A stretch of 64,000 nucleotides of DNA from DASXUX01 sp036504595 (GTDB lineage: Bacteria; Planctomycetota; SZUA-567; H5-PLA8): contig DASXUX010000081.1 of NCBI GenBank assembly GCA_036504595.1, forward strand, positions 248,001-312,000, read 5' to 3'. Position 1 is the first letter of the stretch, and every line of letters starts with the position of its first letter. The position numbers and the translations under genes were made by a program. Under the pieces are notes generated by a model. It was given only the letters and a program-made list of their open reading frames with translations. It did not search any database and was not told the origin of the DNA. This document shows positions 38,872-47,413 of the stretch, one piece after another.

Positions 38872-41529
38872 TTAAGTCTGCATCCTTCGATAGTAGTGCA
38901 CGCTACCCAGAACGAACAGAATCGCCGGCGGCAGCACCGGCGCCCACTCGCGCAGCACGCCCGCGTGCGCTTGAGACGCGCAGCCCAGATTCAGCGCCCA
39001 CGTTGCTGCGCCGACCAGGATGCTCAACGCCACCCCGACGAACGGGCCGCGTTGCTCGCTAACCAGCAGCGGGATCGTCATCCACAGCAGAAAAACGCCC
39101 ATCGTCCATTCCGAAATCCGGCGCCACCAGTCCACCTGCAGATCGGGCCGATCCGGCCGCACGCGGCTGGCCGCCCATAGCTCATCCAGGCTCAAGACGC
39201 CGGAGCCGAGACGTTCACACTGAAGGAATGAAGGCGTGATCGCCCCCGACCATTGCGAAATGGGGCTGACTTCCATGTGTACCGGTCGGATGTCTGGAGG
39301 CGCCGGAACGGGAGGGTTTTTGCCCAGCCCCTCCACATGGATGTTGATCAGCTTCCCGGGAAGCAGGTCTTTGCGCTCGCTTCCAGGGCCGGTTTTGGGG
39401 GGATCACTGGCCAGTTTCCAAGCTTTAAGATCGTCATCCCACCATACGCGGTCACCGCAAATGACAGGCATGCGTGCGTCGATGTTCAGCGCGTACACGC
39501 GCAGCGCGGCGCCTTGCTTCTTGATGGAATCGTACTGGCTCATCTGGAAAAGCACCGGGTTCCCGGCGTTGTCAACCGTGTGCATGGCCAGAGCGGTTGG
39601 CGAGGCGACGCGGTGGTAAACCATCGGCTTGAGGATGTCGCGGAACATGATCAGCGACGGCATGGCCGTCTCGCGCACGACCGTGACGCACAGCGAAAAG
39701 AGCAGCGTTGCGGCAATGATCGGCCGGAAGGCGCGCTGCAGCGGAATGCCGGAAGCCTTGAAGATCAGATGCTCATTATTTCGCACGAGCGTGCTGACGC
39801 AGAGCATGCCGGCCACCAGCAACAGCAGCGGCAGCACGTCGCAGATCATCTCGAGAGAGGAGATTCCATAGAAGGCGAACACGTGCAAAACCGCGAGAAA
39901 TTGCGAACGTATTGGCCCCGCGAGCGGCTCGCCCGCATGCAGGACTCCGTCCAGCACCTCCTCGCCATGGTAGACAAGATCCAGCGCCACGATGCTCGCC
40001 GCAACGGCCAGCAACACGACCAGCAGCGGCCCGACGAAGGCTCCGGTGACGTATCCGTCGGTCCGGGTGCGGAAGAGCTTCACGCCAACTCGCCTCAAGG
40101 CGAGCACCGGCTGCCACAGCAGAACCAGCAGTCTATATGGGATGGCCAGGATTCGGCCGACCGACGCGACGATCTCCGCAAGCGTTTCCAGCCAGCCGCG
40201 CTCATACGCGCGCCACAGGCTGTACCCGATCAGCATCAGCAGCAGATTGGGCACGAACATGATCCACAGCGAAAACTTGGCCACGTTGGCCAGCTCGCGC
40301 GTGGCGATCATCAGCGGATAGTAGAGCAGAGCGTAAACGGCCAGCCCCAGCAAGAAGCCGAGCAGCCGCTGGCTCTTGCGCACCAGCAGGCCCAACCCCA
40401 GGCCAAGGATCACGGTCGAAATGGGCAGAAAACTCAAACCGAGCTTCCGGCAGCACTCCGCATTTTCAGCCCGCTGCCGGTCCAGCGCGCCGCCTTTTTC
40501 GAACATGCCTTCGGACGCGATCCGCACGTCGCTCCAGCTCTGGCCGCACAGTAATGGACCTGCGCCGTCCAGCGGCGAACCGGCCACGATGCTGGCGCCG
40601 AAATCCGCGGCGCGCGCGAGCATGAACGTGTCGCGGCCGCTGTACGTGTTCTTGATCTGCACGGCATGAGCGCGATTTTCCATCCAGCCCTTGTCGCCGC
40701 GCGACTGGCCGAAATCGAGCAGCTTGCTGGCGGCCGGAAGAGTGATCTCCATCGTCACTTCGCCGCAGTACGACTGCATGTCGCCGGCTTCGGGGCTTCG
40801 TCCAGACACGGGCTGTTGCGACGGCTGGCGTTCGCCGAAGACCTGCGCATCCTTCAGGGTGAGCACCAGCACGCGAGTGCCGCCTGGACCTTTCTCGAAA
40901 TGGCGGACGTAATCGCGTGCCAGAACAGTCTGGCCGACTTCCTGATTCTGGAAATAAGCAATGTGCATCGGGTGCCGGACGACGCCGCTGCGCGTGTCGG
41001 TCTGCACCGGCAGCCAGTTGATGCGCACCATGCCGCCCGCGTCGAGCTTGAGCGATACGCTTTGCGCTGTCTTCTCCAGGTTCGCGAAGAACTCGTCTTT
41101 GTTGATCATCAACACTTCGTTGCAGATCTTATCGTTGCCCCAGCGCTGCCCGCCCTGGTTGCACCACAGGCAGAAGCCCGAGAGCAGCACGCCGCAGAGT
41201 ATCAGCGGAAAGGCCAGGACGCGCAGGGGCGCGCCGCCGCCTTGAGCGGCGAGGATTTCGTTCTCCGCCGAAAGACGCCCGAAGACCATTGTCACGGCGA
41301 TCATCGCGGCCGGCGGCACCGCCCAGGCGAGCGCTCGCGGCAGGAGGTACGGGCACAACAGCACCACCTTGCCCATCGTCAGCCCGAACTCTTCGTAATC
41401 CTGGGCTTTCATGAAGCACACGCTGAGAAGCATCATCAGCGTGCAGCCGGCGAGGGCGAGCACAAAGGAGATGGCGAACTCCCGCAGCACGTAGCGCTGC
41501 AGCGTCCGGGCGCGGAAGATTCTCAGCAT
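38872..41529 (-). CDS. LptF-LptG fused permease for lipopolysaccharide export
   Basis: 885 residues, two YjgP/YjgQ (LptF/LptG) units in one chain. Unit 1: LQRYVLREFAISFVLALAG, GRLSAENEILAAQGGGAPLRVL, and a periplasmic beta-jellyroll ~130-330 ending in three helices. Unit 2 begins ~470 (LYGEEVLDGVLHAGEP-like region with SSLEMICDVLPLLLLVAGML, RNNEHLIFKASGIPLQRAF) and ends with two helices. LptF and LptG are usually separate proteins forming the LPS-extracting permease with LptB2. The fusion is unusual. No lptB, lptC or lptA is in the window. Its first seven bases overlap the end of a GT9 glycosyltransferase gene, suggesting one transcript with LPS core sugar addition. Confidence 0.85.
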   Translation of the reverse strand: MLRIFRARTLQRYVLREFAISFVLALAGCTLMMLLSVCFMKAQDYEEFGLTMGKVVLLCPYLLPRALAWAVPPAAMIAVTMVFGRLSAENEILAAQGGGAPLRVLAFPLILCGVLLSGFCLWCNQGGQRWGNDKICNEVLMINKDEFFANLEKTAQSVSLKLDAGGMVRINWLPVQTDTRSGVVRHPMHIAYFQNQEVGQTVLARDYVRHFEKGPGGTRVLVLTLKDAQVFGERQPSQQPVSGRSPEAGDMQSYCGEVTMEITLPAASKLLDFGQSRGDKGWMENRAHAVQIKNTYSGRDTFMLARAADFGASIVAGSPLDGAGPLLCGQSWSDVRIASEGMFEKGGALDRQRAENAECCRKLGLSFLPISTVILGLGLGLLVRKSQRLLGFLLGLAVYALLYYPLMIATRELANVAKFSLWIMFVPNLLLMLIGYSLWRAYERGWLETLAEIVASVGRILAIPYRLLVLLWQPVLALRRVGVKLFRTRTDGYVTGAFVGPLLVVLLAVAASIVALDLVYHGEEVLDGVLHAGEPLAGPIRSQFLAVLHVFAFYGISSLEMICDVLPLLLLVAGMLCVSTLVRNNEHLIFKASGIPLQRAFRPIIAATLLFSLCVTVVRETAMPSLIMFRDILKPMVYHRVASPTALAMHTVDNAGNPVLFQMSQYDSIKKQGAALRVYALNIDARMPVICGDRVWWDDDLKAWKLASDPPKTGPGSERKDLLPGKLINIHVEGLGKNPPVPAPPDIRPVHMEVSPISQWSGAITPSFLQCERLGSGVLSLDELWAASRVRPDRPDLQVDWWRRISEWTMGVFLLWMTIPLLVSEQRGPFVGVALSILVGAATWALNLGCASQAHAGVLREWAPVLPPAILFVLGSVHYYRRMQT

Positions 41530-42629
41530 GCAGGCTGGATCCCACGTTCGCTATCGCGGCGCTTGAGGACATGCGCGCAGCTCGTCAGCACCGTCTCCGG
41601 CAGCACGCGCATCAGGCAGGCGCGGTCTTTGCGTTCGCAGGTGGTCTTCCAGCAGGGATGGCATTCCACGCCGCCGGTCTGCATGCGGTTCATCGAGCCG
41701 TAAGGGCCGTTGCGCAAGGGATCGGTCGCGCCGAAGATCGCGACGGATGGCACATTCAGCGCCACCGCCAGATGCAGCGGGCCGGTATCATTGCCCACGA
41801 AAAGCACCGACTGCATGGTCAGCGCGGCCAATTGCCGCAGGTCCGTGTCGGGCGCGACCAGCGCGCGCGGGCCGCCGATGCGGGCGATGATCTGTCCGGC
41901 TTTGTGTTCGTCGGCCCCGGCCCAGGGAATCACGACGCTGAGCCCGTGCCGTTCGATGAGCCCTTTCGCGACCTCGCCAAAGAGCTCGGGAGGCCAGCGC
42001 TTGGTGAACCACGTTGCGCCCGGATTGACGATGGCGTAGCGCGCCACGTTGCCTTTGGCATCGAGCAGTCCGCTGTCCTTGAGAAAGGGCCGCATCGCGG
42101 CGCATTCGGGTTCGTAGGAGGGCATCACCCATTCCGGGCGGTCGGGAAGCACGACGCCCAGCGGGCGCAGCAGAGCGAGATTCTTTTCGACGACGTGGAT
42201 GTCGTTTTCAGTGGGCTCAACGCGCTCGTTGTTGAAGATAATGTTGAACTCGCGGCTGTCCTGCCCCTTGAAGCCAATGCGCCGCTTCGCGCCGCTCCAC
42301 CACGAGACCAATCCGCTTTTGGTCAGGCCCTGGATGTCGAGCGACACGTCGTACTTGACGGCGGAAAGTTCCTTGCGGAAGTTCCGCATTGCCCGCACGC
42401 GTTCGACCAGGCTGGAGTTTGCGCCTTTGTACGCCCGGCGCGGGAACACGTGGAAGGTGTCCACCATCGGATGGCCTTTGAGCAATCCGTGCGAAAGATC
42501 CTCGATCGCCCAGCCGATTTCGGAATTCGGGAAATGGCGCCGCAGCGCAACAAGGGCCGGCACCGCATGCAGACAGTCGCCGAATGCGGAAAGCCGTACG
42601 ATCAAAAAGCGTGGACTGCCACCCTTCAC
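41523..42629 (-). CDS. Glycosyltransferase family 9, heptosyltransferase-like
   Basis: 368 residues from GTG 42629, nine bases after TGAGG. GT9 enzymes add heptose or similar sugars to the LPS inner core. Motifs: RFLIVRLSAFGDCLHAVPALVALRR at the N-terminus, and YAIVNPGATWFTKRWPPELF plus VLFVGNDTGPLHLAVALNVPSVAIFGATDP in the donor-binding half, where the GNDTGPLHLA segment is characteristic. A cysteine-rich C-terminus (ECHPCWKTTCERKDRACL) is typical of this family. It overlaps the fused LptF-LptG gene by seven bases, supporting an LPS-biosynthesis role. Sugar is inferred. Confidence 0.9.
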   Translation of the reverse strand: MKGGSPRFLIVRLSAFGDCLHAVPALVALRRHFPNSEIGWAIEDLSHGLLKGHPMVDTFHVFPRRAYKGANSSLVERVRAMRNFRKELSAVKYDVSLDIQGLTKSGLVSWWSGAKRRIGFKGQDSREFNIIFNNERVEPTENDIHVVEKNLALLRPLGVVLPDRPEWVMPSYEPECAAMRPFLKDSGLLDAKGNVARYAIVNPGATWFTKRWPPELFGEVAKGLIERHGLSVVIPWAGADEHKAGQIIARIGGPRALVAPDTDLRQLAALTMQSVLFVGNDTGPLHLAVALNVPSVAIFGATDPLRNGPYGSMNRMQTGGVECHPCWKTTCERKDRACLMRVLPETVLTSCAHVLKRRDSERGIQPAC

Positions 42630-42704
42630 TGCTGCGAACCTCAGTTCTTAAGGCCTCCGGAAGAAAGCAGCTCCGGAACGCCGGTGAGCACATCTCTTCA
42701 GTGA

Positions 42705-43832
42705 TTAAGTTGTAACGCTTTGAGCTCGTTCGCACAACTCGCGGTACGAATTCAGGTTGCCTTCCACCATCGATTCCGCCGAAAACGTTGCTCGCATCCG
42801 CTCGCCGGCGGCCTGCCCCATCCGCAGCCGCAGCCGCGGATCCTCGCAAAGAGCCAGTAACGCTTGCGCCATCATCTGCTGATCACCGACTTCGGTGAGC
42901 ACGCCGCTGATGCCGTCGTCAACCACCTCCGCCATGCCGCCGGCGCGCGTGGCCACCGCCGGAAGGCCGCAGCCTTGCGCCTCGATTAACGCCGTGCACA
43001 GCCCTTCGGCCTCGCTGGCGTAACAGGCCATTGTCGCGCTGGCCCAGAACGGCCTCAAATCGCGCACGAACCCCAGGAAATGCACCTGCTCTGAGACGCC
43101 CAAATCTCTCGCTGCCGCGCGCAAAATGGCTTCCTGATCGCCGCTGCCAGCCAGAGCCAGATGGACGCTTGGTTTGCGGCCGCGCTTCAGTTTTTCATTG
43201 ACCACGGCCAGAACTTCGATCATGTCACGCTGGCGCTTTTCACTGCTGAGCGCCGCGGCGTGCGCAATCAAAATCCCTTCCTGCGGCAATCCATGAGCCG
43301 CTTTGAACGTTTGGACTTCGTTTTGTGAAGGCGGCGCTGGGAACTCCATCCCGCTGTACACGACGCGGATTTTTTCGTCCGGCACGCCGCTCCTGAGCAA
43401 CGTATCGCGAACGGCCTGGCTGATCGCGATGATTCGCTCCAGTCGCTGGTCTTTCCACCGTCCGCGCGGAGTAAAGATTGTGCGCCGATGCGCGACCAGG
43501 TGCGGCGGGTTGCGCCGAAACGCTCGCACCGCCAGTTGTCCCGGCAACAGTCCATGCCCGTCATGAACGTGCAGCAGATCGGGGCGTTGCCGCCGCAGCA
43601 GCGAGATCAAACGCAGCGTGGCCAGAGGGTCCAGCGAGCCGCGGAATCGGATGGCGGCGGTGGGGATGTCGCAATCCTCGCAGCGTTGCAGCAGCGGCGA
43701 ATTCTTCGGTGCGACCACAAGAACCCGATGCCCGCGTGCCTGCAGCCCTTTGACCAGCAGCAAAATCTGGTGCTCGCCCCCGCGCCATGTCTTGGCTGTC
43801 GAAAGGTGAACAGAAAACAAGCTGCGGTTCAT
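42705..43832 (-). CDS. Glycosyltransferase, GT4 family
   Basis: 375 residues, GT-B fold. N-terminal domain: HLSTAKTWRGGEHQILLLVKGLQARGH and HVHDGHGLLPGQLA; C-terminal domain: ILIAHAAALSSEKRQRDMIEVL, VHFLGFVRDLRPFWASATMACYASEAEGLCTALIEAQGCGLPAVATRAGG with the two glutamates typical of GT4, and LTEVGDQQMMAQALLAL. It lies upstream of the GT9 gene on the same strand with a 75-base gap and likely acts in the same LPS or glycolipid pathway. The 5' side carries a GCGGATT heptamer array and then the large nested inverted repeat, so its promoter must lie in that repeat-rich region or within the gap at 43833-43890. Confidence 0.9.
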   Translation of the reverse strand: MNRSLFSVHLSTAKTWRGGEHQILLLVKGLQARGHRVLVVAPKNSPLLQRCEDCDIPTAAIRFRGSLDPLATLRLISLLRRQRPDLLHVHDGHGLLPGQLAVRAFRRNPPHLVAHRRTIFTPRGRWKDQRLERIIAISQAVRDTLLRSGVPDEKIRVVYSGMEFPAPPSQNEVQTFKAAHGLPQEGILIAHAAALSSEKRQRDMIEVLAVVNEKLKRGRKPSVHLALAGSGDQEAILRAAARDLGVSEQVHFLGFVRDLRPFWASATMACYASEAEGLCTALIEAQGCGLPAVATRAGGMAEVVDDGISGVLTEVGDQQMMAQALLALCEDPRLRLRMGQAAGERMRATFSAESMVEGNLNSYRELCERAQSVTT

Positions 43833-43852
43833 GCGAGCATTCTACACAAATC

Positions 43853-43883
43853 ATTGCGGATTGCAGATTGCGGATTGCGGAAT
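43853..43883. repeat. Heptamer array (GCGGATT)
   Basis: GCGGATT, GCAGATT, GCGGATT, GCGGAAT in tandem directly upstream of the GT4 start codon and beside the nested inverted repeat. Confidence 0.8.
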
Positions 43884-43890
43884 GTGACTG

Positions 43891-44063
43891 TGTGGCACGG
43901 GCAGGCCGCGTCCCTTGTGGCATCCCGGCAAGCCGACCCGGTGCTCTTTGGGCGCGGATTGCCCGTGCAGCGGCGCACGAGAACACGGGCAATCCGCGCC
44001 GCGAACAGCAGCCGGTCCGTGACATCGACGTGCAGAATGCGGCGCGGCCTGCCCGTGCCACAT
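43891..44063. repeat. Nested inverted-repeat element, copy 2 (intergenic)
   Basis: Outer arms TGTGGCACGGGCAGGCCGCG and CGCGGCCTGCCCGTGCCACA, inner arms GGCGCGGATTGCCCGTG and CACGGGCAATCCGCGCC, same order as the copy inside imuB. It is 173 bases, larger in the spacers, and ends three bases before the stop of the next gene. Confidence 0.92.
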
Positions 44064-44066
44064 GCG

Positions 44067-45842
44067 CTACTCCTCGCTCCAATCCGGGCTCTGGTTGCAC
44101 CCTTCCGTCGTCAACTGTGCGAATTCCATCTCGTCATCGGCCGCAAATCGTCGCGCGCAGACTTGCCATTGCCCTTCGCCGCCGCGGCAGAAAAGCAGCA
44201 TCGAGCCGTCCGGCGAGTAACGCGCTTCGTGCTGAGCGTCGCCGCCGAACGTCACTTGTTCCCAGCCGGTGCCATCGGCGTTGACTTGGTGCACGCGCCC
44301 TTTGTCCGTCTGGCAGAGCAGTTTCTTGCCATCTTTCGACCACCGCGGCGTGCATGCGGGGTCTTCTGTTTTCAGTTTCGTGTTGCCGTCGCCATCCACG
44401 TTGACGAAGAAGACGGCCGGCGCACCGTCCACATGGCGGCTGGCCAGAGCGATTCGTTTTCCGTCGGGGCTCCACGCGGGCGACCAGCAGCGTTGCCAGT
44501 CATCCGGCGTGACGCGCTTCTCGTTTCCTGAACTGAGCTCGCGAGTCCAGATTTGGTTTTCACGCATGAAGACGAGCGATTTGCCGTCGGGCGACCAATC
44601 CGGCTGGCCGCCGGCGCAAGTTTTCTGCGGGCTGGAGCCGTCGCGGTTCATGGTCCAGACTTCGGGGAAGCCACCGCGCTGCGATGTGTACGCGATCTTC
44701 TTCCCGTCGGGCGAGAAGCGCGGGTCTACGTCGTTTTCCGGCCCGCTGCTGAGCGACTTGGCATCGCCTCCGCTGGCGTGCATGCGCCAGATCGCGAACT
44801 TTCCGCCTCGATTGCTGGCGAAAATGATCGTGCCTTTCAACTGTTTGGGGTCGAGTTTGCCGACGGGCAGCTCTTGGCTCTTAGCTCTTGGCTCTTGGCT
44901 CGCAAGCGGTTTCCTTTCGGGTTGCGAACTGCGGAGCGCGGATGGGACCGCAGCCGGCGTCGGCCGCTCCCTTACGGTCGCGGTACTGATGCGCACGCGC
45001 CGGAAGCCATACGCGTCGTGGCCGGCGCAGGCGTCTACGTAATTCGGGAAATCTTGGGCACGGCAGGCCGAACGGCACTTCTGCGCATCCCAATCCCACG
45101 CACCGCCGCGCAGGACGCGCATTTTGCCGCTCTGCGGCCCGTGCGGATTCTCCTTGGTGCTCTCCTTATAGTAGTCGGCGGCGTACCAGTCGTTGCACCA
45201 CTGCCACACGTTGCCGTGAACGTCGCAGAGTCCCCACGCATTCGGCGTTTTCTGTCCGACCGGGTGGCGGGAGCCCAGCGAGTTCTCTTTCGACCAGGCG
45301 TACTGCGAAAGCTGCGCGGGATTATCGCCGAAGCAGTAGCGCGTTGTGCTGCCGGCGCGGCAGGCAAATTCCCATTCGGCTTCAGTGGGCAAGCGGTAGC
45401 CATCGGCGCTGAAGTCGCACGCCCAAGTGCTGGGATCGTAGCAGGGGGTCAACCCTTCGAGTTGCGAGCATGCGTTGCAGAAGCGCGCCGCGTCCGTCCA
45501 ACGGATTTGCTCGGCCGGGTCGTCCTTGCTGCCGGGCTTCTTTTTGGATGCGGGTGAGCGCGTGCCGGTCACCTTCTCGTACATTTCTTCCGTGACCGGA
45601 AATTTATCGATGAAGAAGCTGCTGACGGATACCGCGTGCGGCGTTTCGTCCGGTTTGCCCGTCGCGTCGCCCATGACGAACTGACCGGCCGGAACGCGGA
45701 CCATCTCACCACCGCTGGCGGGGTGGAACGTTTCGAGCGGCTGCGCAGGACCACTTGCCGGGGCGCGGCGGCCGCGCGCGACCAGCAGCACTCCAGCGGC
45801 CAGGACGGCGATGGCGATAATCCAGAGGGAGGTGCGGCTCAT
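44067..45842 (-). CDS. SUMF1-domain protein fused to a TolB-type propeller
   Basis: 591 residues from ATG 45842 (MSRTSLWIIAIAVLAAGVLLVARG), with CGGAG upstream; the longer open frame is made from the CCCCTCTCC repeat. One signal anchor is followed at ~55-280 by a formylglycine-generating-enzyme-like domain (GEMVRVPAGQFVMGDATGKPDE, RLPTEAEWEFACRAGSTTRY, GLCDVHGNVWQWCNDWY, VLRGGAWDW), then a ~50-residue linker, then TolB/PD40 repeats (NDVDPRFSPDGKKIAYTSQRGG, SPAWSPDGKRIALASRHVD). Such SUMF1 domains often lack the catalytic cysteines of true FGE and serve as binding domains. The linker is formed by a heptamer repeat (44871-44900) and a 19-base shared repeat. Function unknown; location periplasmic. 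Confidence 0.82.
   Translation of the reverse strand: MSRTSLWIIAIAVLAAGVLLVARGRRAPASGPAQPLETFHPASGGEMVRVPAGQFVMGDATGKPDETPHAVSVSSFFIDKFPVTEEMYEKVTGTRSPASKKKPGSKDDPAEQIRWTDAARFCNACSQLEGLTPCYDPSTWACDFSADGYRLPTEAEWEFACRAGSTTRYCFGDNPAQLSQYAWSKENSLGSRHPVGQKTPNAWGLCDVHGNVWQWCNDWYAADYYKESTKENPHGPQSGKMRVLRGGAWDWDAQKCRSACRAQDFPNYVDACAGHDAYGFRRVRISTATVRERPTPAAVPSALRSSQPERKPLASQEPRAKSQELPVGKLDPKQLKGTIIFASNRGGKFAIWRMHASGGDAKSLSSGPENDVDPRFSPDGKKIAYTSQRGGFPEVWTMNRDGSSPQKTCAGGQPDWSPDGKSLVFMRENQIWTRELSSGNEKRVTPDDWQRCWSPAWSPDGKRIALASRHVDGAPAVFFVNVDGDGNTKLKTEDPACTPRWSKDGKKLLCQTDKGRVHQVNADGTGWEQVTFGGDAQHEARYSPDGSMLLFCRGGEGQWQVCARRFAADDEMEFAQLTTEGCNQSPDWSEE
44871..44900 (-). repeat. GAGCTAA/GAGCCAA heptamer array inside a coding region
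   Basis: CTCTTGG, CTCTTAG, CTCTTGG, CTCTTGG (plus strand), translated on the minus strand as SQEPRAKSQEL in the linker between SUMF1 and TolB parts. Three heptamers equal seven codons, so the protein repeat is Q-E-P-R-A-K-S. Confidence 0.88.
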
Positions 45843-45869
45843 GGGAACTATCTCCGTTTGAAGTGCCGC

Positions 45870-45981
45870 GGCCCCCTCACCTCTAACCCCTCTCCCTCGC
45901 GGGGGAGAGGGGAACCGGAGCAGTGGCTCTGCCGTAACCCTCCCGGCTCCCGCCCCTCGCCGGGAGGGGAGAACGGCACGC
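45870..45981. repeat. CCCCTCTCC hairpin family, intergenic copy 3
   Basis: CCCCTCACCTCTAACCCC then CCCCTCTCCC-TCGC-GGGGGAGAGGGG, followed by a second hairpin CCCTCCCGGC...GCCGGGAGGGG. It fills the gap between the SUMF1-TolB gene and the TPR gene. Confidence 0.85.
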
Positions 45982-45998
45982 AATCCAGGAGGATTGCG

Positions 45999-47204
45999 CT
46001 ACTTCACCGCCGGCTGCACGCGGGAACCGGCATCGGGCTGCATGTCCTCCTGCGGGATCTGGCGGCCGAGCTTCAAGGCTTTCGCGAACCAGCCCTCTGC
46101 CTCCTTCTGAATGCCCATGCCAATCGAAAGATAGCCGAGCTGTTCGTGCAGCATCGCGTTATCGGGCTCCAGAGCCGCAGCCTTGCGCCAATACTCGCCG
46201 GCGCTCGTCGCGTCGCCATCCAGCGCGGCAAAGAAGCCGAACCAGATCAGCGGCAGCGGCCACTGCGGATCGCTGTCCGCGGCGTTTTGGAACGCAGCCT
46301 TGGCCGATTCCCGGCTGCCGCCGGCCACGTGAGCGATCCCCAGCTCGTAGTAGAGCTCCGCGATCGGCTTGGGTTCCGGCATCGTCTGCTTCCACTCGCC
46401 AAACGCTTTCTCGAGGCCCTTGCGGAAAATCTGCAGCCGGTTCATGCCACGCTGAGCCGGAGCGGGCACCTTCTCCCGATCCATGACCTGCATGAAGTAA
46501 TCGCGCGCCGTGCTCAAGTCGCCCTTGCACGCCGAAATCGCGCCCAGCACGGCCAGCGCGTCGGGGTTATCGGGTTCCAGTTCCACGGCGGCGCGCAGAG
46601 ATGTTTCAGCCTCGTCGATCTGGTTGCGGCGAGCCATCAGCAACCCCAGACGGCTGTGCGCGACGTAGTTCTTTGGCGAGAGCTGCAGCACGGTTTCGTA
46701 GGCCTGCACGGCTTTATCGAGTTTGCCGAGCGCGGAATACGCATCGCCCAGCGAAAGCCACACGGCAGGCTGCGTCTTGCTGAGGTGCAACGTTTTCTCG
46801 TAGTAGCCAACGGCTTCTTCGTTCTTGCCGGAGTGCTGCAGGGCCAGGCCGAGATTCGCCAGGGCAATGTGCCATTCAGGGAAGAGATCCACGGCTTGCC
46901 GGAGGGACTCCACCGCTTCGGCGTTCTTGTTCTGGTACAGTTGGCACAGGCCAAGGTTGTTGAATGCTTCGGCGTAATCGGGCTCCATTTGAATTGCCTT
47001 GTCGAACTCCCGAGCCGCTTCCTCCCAGACCTGCTTCTGCAAGTACATGCAGCCGCGGGCGAGAAGTTCTTCGGCCAGAGCGTGCGCACGCTGGCGCCGC
47101 GCAGCTCCGGCTTGAGCGGTTCCGAGGAACGGTCCGACGTGCTGCGGTGCGCTCTGCTTGGGGGCGGCGGCTCTGGCGACCGGTCTTCGCGGATGCATGG
47201 CCAT
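45999..47204 (-). CDS. Tetratricopeptide repeat protein
   Basis: 401 residues from the ATG of MAMHPRRPVARAAAP at 47204, after GGGAG; the longer open frame is encoded by a heptamer array. At least eight TPR units are visible: AREFDKAIQMEPDYAEAFNNLGLC, ESLRQAVDLFPEWHIALANLGLAL, GYYEKTLHLSKTQPAVWLSLGDAY, QAYETVLQLSPKNYVAHSRLGLL, and others to the C-terminus. TPRs make protein-protein scaffolds. No signal peptide or membrane segment, so a cytoplasmic scaffold is likely. It is the first gene of the minus-strand run with the SUMF1-TolB protein. No specific partner is evident. Confidence 0.88.
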   Translation of the reverse strand: MAMHPRRPVARAAAPKQSAPQHVGPFLGTAQAGAARRQRAHALAEELLARGCMYLQKQVWEEAAREFDKAIQMEPDYAEAFNNLGLCQLYQNKNAEAVESLRQAVDLFPEWHIALANLGLALQHSGKNEEAVGYYEKTLHLSKTQPAVWLSLGDAYSALGKLDKAVQAYETVLQLSPKNYVAHSRLGLLMARRNQIDEAETSLRAAVELEPDNPDALAVLGAISACKGDLSTARDYFMQVMDREKVPAPAQRGMNRLQIFRKGLEKAFGEWKQTMPEPKPIAELYYELGIAHVAGGSRESAKAAFQNAADSDPQWPLPLIWFGFFAALDGDATSAGEYWRKAAALEPDNAMLHEQLGYLSIGMGIQKEAEGWFAKALKLGRQIPQEDMQPDAGSRVQPAVK

Positions 47205-47282
47205 GCGTGAGGCTCTCCCGAGTTTTGTTGTCTGACTGGCGCGACATGATAGAGAAGTCTCTTGTTTACGGGAAGTGCGAAA

Positions 47283-47374
47283 TTGGTGAGTGGTGAGTGG
47301 TGGAGTGGTGAGTGTCGGTAATGTGGCGGCTGCGAGGTTCCAGGCACCACTCACCAAGCACTACTCACCACTCA
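47283..47374. repeat. Heptamer hairpin (GGTGAGT family)
   Basis: Left arm 47283-47314 GGTGAGT, GGTGAGT, GGTGGAG, TGGTGAG; right arm 47344-47374 complementary ACTCACC units. It lies between the divergent TPR and IclR genes, just upstream of the iclR-type promoter. Confidence 0.88.
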
Positions 47375-47384
47375 TCAATTTCCA

Positions 47385-47413
47385 TTGACTTCTGTGACTT
47401 CTACGGCTAGAAC
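47385..47413 (+). promoter_or_regulatory. Candidate promoter of the IclR-family gene
   Basis: TTGACT (47385-47390) and TAGAAC (47408-47413) with a 17-base spacer. The -10 box is the left half of the palindrome at 47408-47422. Confidence 0.5.
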
